Shown piece by piece: positions 57,451 to 64,000 of a stretch of 64,000 nucleotides of DNA (position 1 is the stretch's first letter; each line of letters opens with the position of its first letter). Origin of the DNA: G020353115 sp964389685 (GTDB lineage: Bacteria; Bacteroidota; Bacteroidia; Bacteroidales; VadinHA17); assembly GCA_964389685.1 (NCBI GenBank), contig CAYMFM010000010.1:14754-78753 (forward strand). Reading direction: 5' to 3'. Position numbers and translations under genes: made by a program. The notes beneath the pieces are model-generated. The model was not told where the DNA came from and ran no database searches. It worked only from the letters and a program-made list of their open reading frames with translations.

Positions 57451-59370
57451 TTATTTATAACTTCTTTGGGTTACTTCAACGTACTCAAATGTTAGTTCTT
57501 CCTTGTGTAATTCAGGGGCTGAATCTTTACCGGTATATTCCCAGGCAGCCACATAAGAATAATTTTCGTCATCCCTTTTGGGTTCTCCCTCTTCGGTTTG
57601 AAATTCTTCACGGAAATGGGCTCCGCAGGATTCCTTTCGGTTCAATGCATCCAAAATAATCAAGTGTGCCAGTTCAAAGAAATCAGCAACCCGGCCTGCT
57701 TTTTCCAGTTCCTGGTTGAATTCATTCATTTCCCCGGGAACTTTAACATCCTTCCAGAATTCATCCTTCAGCTCTTTTACCATATTCAGGGCTTTATTGA
57801 GCCCCTCTTCGTTCCTTTTCATCCCTGAATAGGTCCATAAGATGAGTCCAAGCTTTTTATGGAATGTTTTCACCGTTTGCGAACCGTTTACCGATACAAG
57901 TTTTTGTAGTTTTTCTTTCACTTCCATTTCCGCTTTTTCAAATTCAGGAGTATCGGTCGGAATTTTCGGGGTTTTAATATCATCTGCCAGATAATCACCA
58001 ATGGTTGCCGGTAAGATAAAGTATCCGTCACCGGAGCATTGCATAAGAGAACTGGCACCCAATCGGTTAGCACCATGGTCACTGAAGTTTGCCTCACCGA
58101 TGGCATACAATCCGGGAATGGTGGTCATCAGGTTGTAATCCACCCATAAACCACCCATTGTATAGTGGGAAGCGGGATAGATTCGCATGGGCTCATCATA
58201 AGGATTGATTCCAGTCACTTTACGATAGAGATCAAACAGGTTTCCATATTTTCCTGCAATGGCGTCTTTTCCCTGGTTCTGGATTGCATCTCTGAAATCC
58301 AGGTAAACCGCCAATCCTGTTTCTCCAACACCAAATCCGGCATCACACCGTTCTTTTGCAGCTCTGGATGCCACATCCCTTGGGACAAGGTTGCCAAATG
58401 CAGGATACATGCGTTCGAGATAATAGTCCCTCTCCTCTTCAGGCACTTCGTTGGCCGGACGTTTCTCATCCTTGTTCTTCGGGACCCACACCCTTCCATC
58501 GTTTCGCAGAGATTCAGACATCAGGGTGAGCTTTGACTGGTATTCATTCAATACTGGGACACTGGTGGGATGAATTTGTGCCATGCTCGGATTAGCCATA
58601 AAGGCTCCCTTTTTATAGGCTGCCAGTGCAGCCGAACAGTTCGAATTGATAGCCAGGGTTGACAGGTAGTAAACCGTTCCAAATCCACCCGTTGCAAAAA
58701 CAACGGCATGGGCAGAATGCCGTTCAATCTCACCGGTCAGCAGGTTTTTTGTGATGATCCCTCTGGCTTTCCCATCAACAACCACCAGGTTGAGCACATC
58801 TCTTCGGGGATACAATGTTGCCTTCCCTGCTTTGATCTGCCTGCTCAACGCCTGATAGGCTGCCAGCGTACATTGCTGTCCGGTTTGCCCCTGAGCATAA
58901 AATGTTCTGGAAACCTGAACTCCTCCAAACGAGCGGTTGGCTAAATAACCGCTGTATTCCCTGGCAAAGGGGACGCCTTGAGCCACGTATTGGTCGATGA
59001 TGTTGTTGGAGATTTCTGCTGCACGGTATACATTGGCTTCTCGTGCCCTGAAATCGCCTCCTTTGATCATATCAAAGAACAACCGGTAGTCACTGTCAGC
59101 ATCATTTTTATAATTTTTGGTTGCATTGATCCCTCCCTGCGAAGCAATGGAATGCGCTCTGCGGGGTGAATCATGATATACAAAAACCTTTACATTGTAT
59201 CCCAGTTCTCCCAGTGTTGCAGCAGCGGAAGCACCGGATGCACCGGCACCGACTACAATAATATCTAATTTCTTTTTGTTTGCCGGACTGACAATTCTAA
59301 TGGAGGCTTTGTGCCTGGTCCATTTCTCAGCCAGGGAACCTTCGGGTATTTTGGCATTTAATTTCGTCAT
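57451..59370 (-). CDS. sdhA: Succinate dehydrogenase/fumarate reductase flavoprotein subunit
   Basis: Catalyses succinate-fumarate interconversion on covalently bound FAD. The dinucleotide motif [17 protein letters not shown] is near residue 32, and the flavin-linking histidine falls in [17 protein letters not shown] near 70. Active-site arginine and histidine patterns ([19 protein letters not shown]) follow. The 639-residue length is typical of B-type enzymes. It lies 18 nt after sdhC and 59 nt before sdhB. Confidence 0.96.
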   Translation of the reverse strand: MTKLNAKIPEGSLAEKWTRHKASIRIVSPANKKKLDIIVVGAGASGASAAATLGELGYNVKVFVYHDSPRRAHSIASQGGINATKNYKNDADSDYRLFFDMIKGGDFRAREANVYRAAEISNNIIDQYVAQGVPFAREYSGYLANRSFGGVQVSRTFYAQGQTGQQCTLAAYQALSRQIKAGKATLYPRRDVLNLVVVDGKARGIITKNLLTGEIERHSAHAVVFATGGFGTVYYLSTLAINSNCSAALAAYKKGAFMANPSMAQIHPTSVPVLNEYQSKLTLMSESLRNDGRVWVPKNKDEKRPANEVPEEERDYYLERMYPAFGNLVPRDVASRAAKERCDAGFGVGETGLAVYLDFRDAIQNQGKDAIAGKYGNLFDLYRKVTGINPYDEPMRIYPASHYTMGGLWVDYNLMTTIPGLYAIGEANFSDHGANRLGASSLMQCSGDGYFILPATIGDYLADDIKTPKIPTDTPEFEKAEMEVKEKLQKLVSVNGSQTVKTFHKKLGLILWTYSGMKRNEEGLNKALNMVKELKDEFWKDVKVPGEMNEFNQELEKAGRVADFFELAHLIILDALNRKESCGAHFREEFQTEEGEPKRDDENYSYVAAWEYTGKDSAPELHKEELTFEYVEVTQRSYK

Positions 59371-59388
59371 AACCTGATGCTTACTTGA

Positions 59389-60033
59389 TTATTTAAAAAA
59401 GTATATAATCACTGGAATGATTGCAAATCCTAATGGTACAATGATCGAATAAATTGTTCCGATGAATTTAATGGCAGGAGTATATTTTGGGTGGTTCCAT
59501 CCAATGGTTTGGAAAGCGGACTGGAAAGCATGATTTAGATGGAACGCCAGGAAAAGAAAGCATAAAAGATAAATAATTGTATAAACCGGTATTTTGAATA
59601 ACTCATATGCCATACCATAAAAGTTTTCCGAATCCCCTTCAACCCAACCCAGTTTCACGAAATAAAAATTTAGAAAATGGATGATCAGAAAAATCAAAAC
59701 TATTCCCCCGAGATAGATCATGTATTTCGAGAAGAATGATGTTTGAGATGAATAATGCCTGATATAATGCTTGGGTCGGGCAAGCCAGTTCTGGATTTGA
59801 AGAATAATACCCCAGATAATATGGATGACAAATACCAGGAACAGAATGACTTCAAAAATCTTAATGATTTTATTCGAAGCCATAAAATGTGCAGCTTTGT
59901 TGAATTTTACAGGATCGTCTGATAACAAAAGTAGGTTGATCGAAAGATGAACGATCAGGAAAAGTATGAGAAACAGACCTGCCAGCGCCATTACCAACTT
60001 TTTTGTCAGTGATGAACCAAAAAAACTACTCAT
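59389..60033 (-). CDS. sdhC: Succinate dehydrogenase/fumarate reductase cytochrome b subunit
   Basis: The single membrane subunit of a B-type complex, with five hydrophobic helices and paired histidines for two hemes (HLSINLLLL, HFMASNK, HIIWGI and HLNHAFQ). The ATG at 60033 gives MSSFFGSSLTKKLVMALAG, the usual opening, and 214 residues; the longer frame is not family-like. No separate SdhD is present, as expected. A good promoter match lies about 67 nt upstream. Confidence 0.93.
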   Translation of the reverse strand: MSSFFGSSLTKKLVMALAGLFLILFLIVHLSINLLLLSDDPVKFNKAAHFMASNKIIKIFEVILFLVFVIHIIWGIILQIQNWLARPKHYIRHYSSQTSFFSKYMIYLGGIVLIFLIIHFLNFYFVKLGWVEGDSENFYGMAYELFKIPVYTIIYLLCFLFLAFHLNHAFQSAFQTIGWNHPKYTPAIKFIGTIYSIIVPLGFAIIPVIIYFFK

Positions 60034-60099
60034 GGGATTGTTTTTTACGGATATTAAATAACTTAAAGCATTAGGATATCGTTCCCTTCCTAATGTGAT

Positions 60100-60130
60100 C
60101 AAATGTATTTTTTTACGTATATTTTTACAA
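60100..60130 (-). promoter_or_regulatory. Bacteroidota-type promoter for sdhCAB
   Basis: On the minus strand TTG (60128-60130) and TACATTTG (60100-60107) match the -33 and TAnnTTTG elements and are 20 nt apart, which is the canonical spacing. The expected start of transcription is near 60093, giving a leader of about 60 nt. Confidence 0.55.
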
Positions 60131-60187
60131 TGTTACTCAGCATACGGATTATAATTTATACTAATTCTATACAATAAAAATAAGGTG

Positions 60188-60985
60188 ATGAAAAAAGAGA
60201 TATTTTACAATGATATAAAGGTAGTATTCAGGGATGAGGGGCAGGGCATTCCAGTCGTTTTTCTGCATGGTTATCTCGAATCATCGGAGATTTGGCGTTC
60301 ATTTACCAACGGATTGGCCGGGCAGGGACGAATGATCTCTATCGATCTTCCGGGGCATGGTGAATCAGGAGTTGCAGGAGAGGTACATACCATGGAATTC
60401 ATGGCTGATGTGGTCAAACACGTTTTGGATCGATTGGTGGTTGAGCAATGCATCCTGGTTGGCCATTCCATGGGAGGCTATGTAGCCCTTGCATTTCTTG
60501 CAAAGTATTCCGACAGGCTAAAGGCGCTCTCTCTTTTTCATTCCCATCCCCTGGCTGACACTTCTGAAACAAAGGTAAACCGGGAACGGGAAATCGGTTT
60601 GGTCCGGGAGGGTAAGAAGGAATTGATTTACAGCGTAAACATTCCAAAAGCCTTTGCTAACGATAATCTGGAAAAATTCCGTGACGACGTTGATTTTTCC
60701 AGGGAAATAGCGCGAAGGACTCCCGGTTCCGGGATCATTGCTGTGTTGAACGGAATGATGCAACGTCCCGATTATCGGGAAATCCTTGGAAACTGCCAGG
60801 TACCGTTTTTATGGATTCTTGGGAAAAAAGATAACTATATTGCTTATGATGCCCTGATTGAAAGGGTAACACTGCCTGAGAAGGGAACACTTACGCTGCT
60901 TGATCATTCCGGTCATATGGGATTTATGGAAGAAAGAGATCGAAGTTTAGGCATAATTCTTGATTTTGTTATATCGAATCAATAA
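60188..60985 (+). CDS. Alpha/beta-fold hydrolase
   Basis: A 265-residue cytoplasmic hydrolase with the oxyanion motif HGYLESSEIW near residue 28, the nucleophile elbow GHSMGGYVALAF near 97 and the C-terminal histidine in DHSGHMGFMEE near 241. The ATG at 60188 follows an AAGG stretch and is preferred over the GTG at 60185. It is divergent from sdhC. Esterase, lipase or other hydrolase activity cannot be told apart from sequence. Confidence 0.88.
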   Translation: MKKEIFYNDIKVVFRDEGQGIPVVFLHGYLESSEIWRSFTNGLAGQGRMISIDLPGHGESGVAGEVHTMEFMADVVKHVLDRLVVEQCILVGHSMGGYVALAFLAKYSDRLKALSLFHSHPLADTSETKVNREREIGLVREGKKELIYSVNIPKAFANDNLEKFRDDVDFSREIARRTPGSGIIAVLNGMMQRPDYREILGNCQVPFLWILGKKDNYIAYDALIERVTLPEKGTLTLLDHSGHMGFMEERDRSLGIILDFVISNQ

Positions 60986-61204
60986 GGATCTTGAAAAACA
61001 GCACCTGTTGTGGTTTTAATGGTTAGGTGGAATTAACATTCACTGAAGTGATCAATGGTTAACCCTGACATATATAATTGATAATCAATAGATTTCAATT
61101 ATGTATCGTCATTATTCATGCTGAATGCATGAATAATTCGTGCTAAACAATACACTCTGGGCAATTACACAGGTTGAATGATCTGCCTCTCTTCCAAACT
61201 CCAC
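60986..61204. other. Intergenic region with an 11-bp palindrome
   Basis: About 220 bp between convergent genes with no coding frame. A perfect 11-bp inverted repeat with a 5-nt loop (ATTATTCATGC and GCATGAATAAT) is at 61111-61137. It lacks a T-run after the stem, so it is not a clear terminator. Confidence 0.55.
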
Positions 61205-62809
61205 CTATCCTTTTTCAAGATAAGAGATGGCTTTTTCAAGGGTGTTGTCGATGGCATGAAAAACCGGGAAAAAACCGTCATTGTCGAACAGGTTACGTGA
61301 AATATATGCAAGGATCTGTGTGTGAATGATCTCTCCCGATTCCCTCAGGTCTTCACTGTTGGGAGGGATCCCTTTTTCTTCGGCATAATCGATGAACTGC
61401 TTGAGCAGGTTTTGACTTTCCAGATAGGTAATCAATTCCCGGTAGTGGTTAAAATGATCAATTTTATTCCTGTTTATATCGGTATATTCAAATGAAAACC
61501 GGTAGATCAGTCCACGGTTTCGTACTTTGATAAAATAATCGGAAACTCCTGCCGTATCGAGGGGCACAAAGATATCAGGCATGATTCCACCACCGCCGTA
61601 AACATATTTCCCTCCCGGAGTGACATACCTGAGTGAATCGGGGAAAACCGTGCTGTCGATTCGTTCAAACTCTCCATTCACATACCGCTGATGCAGATCG
61701 CTATAATACTCTTCAGTCCCATTGATGTATGGTTTCTGAATGCACCGGCCTGTGGGTGTGTAATATCTGGCAATGGTTAAACGCAAAGCAGAGCCGTCGG
61801 AAAGCATCAGCGGTTCCTGAACAAGACCTTTGCCAAATGACCTTCGTCCCATAATGGTTCCCCGGTCATTATCCTGGATAGCACCAGCCAGAATTTCACT
61901 TGCCGAAGCAGACATTTCATCGATCAGAACCAGAATATCCCCCTGTGTAAAGGACTCTCTTTCGGTGGAGAAAAATTCATCCCTGGCTCTTGCTTTGCCT
62001 TCGGTATAGACAATCATTTTTCCTTTTTCAAGCAGTTCATCGGCAATGTTGGTTGCTGCATCCATGTATCCTCCGCCATTGCCCCGAAGGTCAAGGATCA
62101 ATTTTTTTAATCCAAGGGCTTTCAGTTTTTCTGTCCCTTCAAGAAATTCCTGATAGGTGGTCCTTGAGAATTTGCTGATTTTGATATAACCGATCTCATC
62201 GGTAATCATATAAGCCACATCGACACTAATAAGCGGGATCTTGTCCCTGATAATCGTGAAGTCGAGCAACTCCGGCTCATCTTTCCGCTGGATTCCAACA
62301 TTCACGGCTGTTCCTCTGGGGCCTTTAAGGCGGCTTATGATCTCTTCATCCCTCATGTTTACACCGGCTACAAGGGTATCATCGATGGTGATGATCCTGT
62401 CACCCGGAAGAATGCCCAGTTGTTCGGAGGGTCCGCCGGATACGGTTGTCATGATGACCACGGTATCATTTGGCATATTAAAGGTAACTCCAATTCCTTC
62501 GAAATTGCCCTCCAACGGCTCATTCATTCGTTGGACATCTTTTGCCGGGATGTACACTGAATGTGGGTCAAGACTTTTCAGGATTGCGGGTATTGCTACT
62601 TCAACCATATCATGCCTGGAAACGGTATCGACATATTCTGATTCGATGTAATTGATAACACCATTCAGTTTATCCGCCTTGGGATAAATAGCAAAGTTCT
62701 GGTTGTTGTCGGCTTTTTGCAGTTGCAATCCGATCAAAATTCCTCCTACAATGGCAACGGCTAACAGTATGGGGAGATATATGGTTGAACGCCTGTTTTC
62801 GTATTTCAT
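61205..62809 (-). CDS. S41-family C-terminal processing peptidase
   Basis: A periplasmic serine protease of 534 residues anchored by an N-terminal helix (about 12-28). The PDZ domain (about 95-190) contains FEGIGVTFNMP. The catalytic domain has LILDLRGNGGGYMD near 232, the nucleophile serine in SASASEILAGAIQ near 297 and the lysine in RRSFGKGLVQE near 322. Relatives trim C-termini of envelope proteins. It starts 11 nt after the dCMP-deaminase-like gene, so the two share a transcript despite unrelated functions. Confidence 0.93.
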   Translation of the reverse strand: MKYENRRSTIYLPILLAVAIVGGILIGLQLQKADNNQNFAIYPKADKLNGVINYIESEYVDTVSRHDMVEVAIPAILKSLDPHSVYIPAKDVQRMNEPLEGNFEGIGVTFNMPNDTVVIMTTVSGGPSEQLGILPGDRIITIDDTLVAGVNMRDEEIISRLKGPRGTAVNVGIQRKDEPELLDFTIIRDKIPLISVDVAYMITDEIGYIKISKFSRTTYQEFLEGTEKLKALGLKKLILDLRGNGGGYMDAATNIADELLEKGKMIVYTEGKARARDEFFSTERESFTQGDILVLIDEMSASASEILAGAIQDNDRGTIMGRRSFGKGLVQEPLMLSDGSALRLTIARYYTPTGRCIQKPYINGTEEYYSDLHQRYVNGEFERIDSTVFPDSLRYVTPGGKYVYGGGGIMPDIFVPLDTAGVSDYFIKVRNRGLIYRFSFEYTDINRNKIDHFNHYRELITYLESQNLLKQFIDYAEEKGIPPNSEDLRESGEIIHTQILAYISRNLFDNDGFFPVFHAIDNTLEKAISYLEKG

Positions 62810-62820
62810 CTGTTCATCTC

Positions 62821-63267
62821 TTATAATTCAATATATACCAGTTCGATATTGGCCCTTTCAAGTAATTTCAACCCATCCTGGATTCGATATTTTTCGGAGA
62901 ATACGACCCGTTTTATGCCGGATTGAATGATCAGTTTAGCACACTCCATGCAGGGTGAGTTTGTAACGTATAAGGTTGCATTTTCGCTCGAGTTATTTGA
63001 CTTGGCGACTTTTGTAATCGCATTGGCTTCGGCATGTAAGACATAAGGTTTGGTAACGGTATTCTCATCTTCGCACACATTTTCAAATCCTGAAGGGGTT
63101 CCGTTGTAACCGTCGGAAATGATCATTTTATCCCTGACAATCAATGCTCCCACTTTTTTTCGTTTACAGTATGAATTTTCACCCCAGATCCGGGCCATTT
63201 CAAGATACCGTCTGTCAAATTCAGCCTGTTTTTCCCCATAGGGTCTGATCAAGTCTTCTTTATTCAT
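62821..63267 (-). CDS. Deoxycytidylate (dCMP) deaminase family protein
   Basis: Converts dCMP to dUMP and so feeds thymidylate synthesis. Zinc is held by HAEANAI near residue 77 and SPCMECAKLI near 106, and the YNGTPSGF segment near 54 is typical of dCMP rather than riboflavin or tRNA deaminases. The 148-residue length fits. It is upstream of the S41 peptidase gene and just after the tRNA-Leu in the same direction. Confidence 0.92.
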   Translation of the reverse strand: MNKEDLIRPYGEKQAEFDRRYLEMARIWGENSYCKRKKVGALIVRDKMIISDGYNGTPSGFENVCEDENTVTKPYVLHAEANAITKVAKSNNSSENATLYVTNSPCMECAKLIIQSGIKRVVFSEKYRIQDGLKLLERANIELVYIEL

Positions 63268-63321
63268 GCGATTCTACGAGTATTCAGGTGGAATAGGCTG
63301 TATCAACAGCCCATTGAAAAC

Positions 63322-63408
63322 TGGTACCCAGGGCCGGGGTCGAACCGGCACGGTATTGCTACCACTGGTGTTTGAGACCAGCGCGTCTACCAATTCCGCC
63401 ACCTGGGC
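63322..63408 (-). tRNA. tRNA-Leu (anticodon CAA)
   Basis: The minus strand folds as a class II tRNA with a long variable arm. The acceptor stem is GCCCAGG paired with CCTGGGT (G1-U72, as in other tRNA-Leu), the anticodon stem CTGGT/ACCAG has the loop CTCAAAC with anticodon CAA, and the T-arm reads CCGGTTCGACCCCGG. An encoded CCA is present at 63322-63324. A 154-bp tandem array starts right at its 5' end. Confidence 0.94.
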
Positions 63409-64000
63409 ATTTCTTCATAAAGTTTATGTTTTGTTTTCTATTTTGTATTCTGTTAAAAGTTTATTCTATTACGGGTGGCGGAATTGGGCCGCCCTGCCAT
63501 CGGGCCCCTCCCTAAAATTGTCCACCGGACAATTTTTTAACGGTCGGTCCTGCCACCTGGGCATTTCTTCATAAAGTATATGTTTTGTTTTCTATTTTGT
63601 ACTCTGTTAAAAGTTTATTCTATTACGGGTGGCGGAATTGGGCCGCCCTGCCATCGGGCCCCTCCCTAAAATTGTCCACCGGACAATTTTTTAACGGTCG
63701 GTCCTGCCACCTGGGCATTTCTTCATAAAGTATATGTTTTGTTTTCTATTTTGTACTCTGTTAAAAGTTTATTCTATTACGGGTGGCGGAATTGGGCCGC
63801 CCTGCAATCGGGCCCCTCCCTGTTTAACGATGCCACCACCGCTACCTGGCTCTGCCCTAAAATTGTCTACCAGACAATTTATTTACGGGCAGCCCTCACC
63901 TGGGCATTTCTTCATAAAGTATATGTTTTGTTTTCTATTTTGTATTCTGTTAAAAGTTTATTCTATTACGGGTGGCGGAATTGGGCCGCCCTGCAATCGG
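63401..64000. repeat. 154-bp tandem array joined to tRNA-Leu, continuing past the window
   Basis: Units begin at 63401, 63555, 63709 and 63898, so the first two are 154 bp and nearly identical, and the third is 189 bp because of a 37-bp insert. Each unit carries the first 11 nt of tRNA-Leu (minus strand), an AT-rich block, GGTGGCGGAATTGG on the + strand (an inverted copy of the tRNA D-arm region), GC-rich complementary segments and a hairpin AAAATTGTCC/GGACAATTTT with loop ACC. No coding role or CRISPR pattern is seen. Confidence 0.92.

Noticed and set aside
29448..61121. Shared 12-mer CATTATTCATGC at 29448 and 61110 as evidence of one repeat family
   Set aside because: Many 12-mers are expected to recur by chance in 64 kb, and the flanks do not match.
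63266..63574. A 102-codon frame across tRNA-Leu and the first repeat
   Set aside because: It is a translation of the tRNA complement and repeat, not a protein gene.
63401..64000. CRISPR array at the end of the window
   Set aside because: Units are about 154 bp and repeat as wholes, with no short repeats separated by unique spacers and no cas genes.

Overview
The window comes from a member of the Bacteroidota, most likely the Bacteroidales or a near relative, and probably from a metagenome or draft assembly because it holds two 100-N scaffold gaps. The signs are type IX secretion (T9SS) genes (PorZ, PorP/SprF and a giant adhesin with a type B sorting domain), the DUF3098-UppP-TruB-QueA neighbourhood after FtsX, a B-type succinate dehydrogenase/fumarate reductase with one cytochrome b subunit, and several promoter candidates of the Bacteroidota TAnnTTTG type. 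Base composition is moderate, about 40-43% G+C by eye, and clearly lower over roughly 30-40 kb.

Layout. 0-9.8 kb: tRNA-Asn, a PfkB-type nucleoside/sugar kinase, a deoxynucleoside kinase, a GH3-family protein, RecO, an adenylate cyclase-HD fusion, PorZ, RdgB and a tandem universal stress protein. 9.8-17.4 kb: a second, membrane-anchored adenylate cyclase-HD fusion, then a forward run of ilvE, ftsX, DUF3098, uppP, truB and queA, and a family-4 uracil-DNA glycosylase in reverse. 17.9-25.3 kb: a secreted repeat protein of more than 2,100 residues, interrupted by two assembly gaps that fall inside near-identical repeats, coupled by a 1-nt overlap to a PorP/SprF protein. 25.4-29.4 kb: a YfhO membrane protein and a Wzx-like flippase.

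29.4-45.8 kb is the most interesting part. A GC-rich, hairpin-rich, 273-bp element with terminal inverted repeats precedes a reverse-strand run of 15 tightly packed genes headed by glyS. It contains a pseudaminic-acid-like nonulosonate pathway (PseB, PseC, NeuB-like, SpsF/PseF-like and PseG-like, plus a GNAT) and a putative GT42/MptE-like transferase. It also has a set of genes that standard pathways lack: a class III aminotransferase, an SDR, a zinc-finger methyltransferase, an ATP-grasp ligase, a GH57-like enzyme, a KAS III-like synthase and a dedicated acyl carrier protein. The NeuB-like enzyme has no C-terminal SAF domain. Together they suggest a modified, perhaps acylated or aminoacylated, nonulosonic acid that could decorate surface glycans or T9SS-exported proteins; this is inference.

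46-63.3 kb is mostly housekeeping: an RmlD-like reductase, a GT2, NadB, an S9 peptidase, DusB, a CPBP protease, a conserved unknown, aminopeptidase P, sdhCAB, an alpha/beta hydrolase, an S41 C-terminal-processing protease and a dCMP-deaminase-like protein. The window ends with tRNA-Leu(CAA) and a 154-bp tandem array just upstream of it. Each unit carries the tRNA 5' end and a hairpin that shows a compensatory base-pair change.
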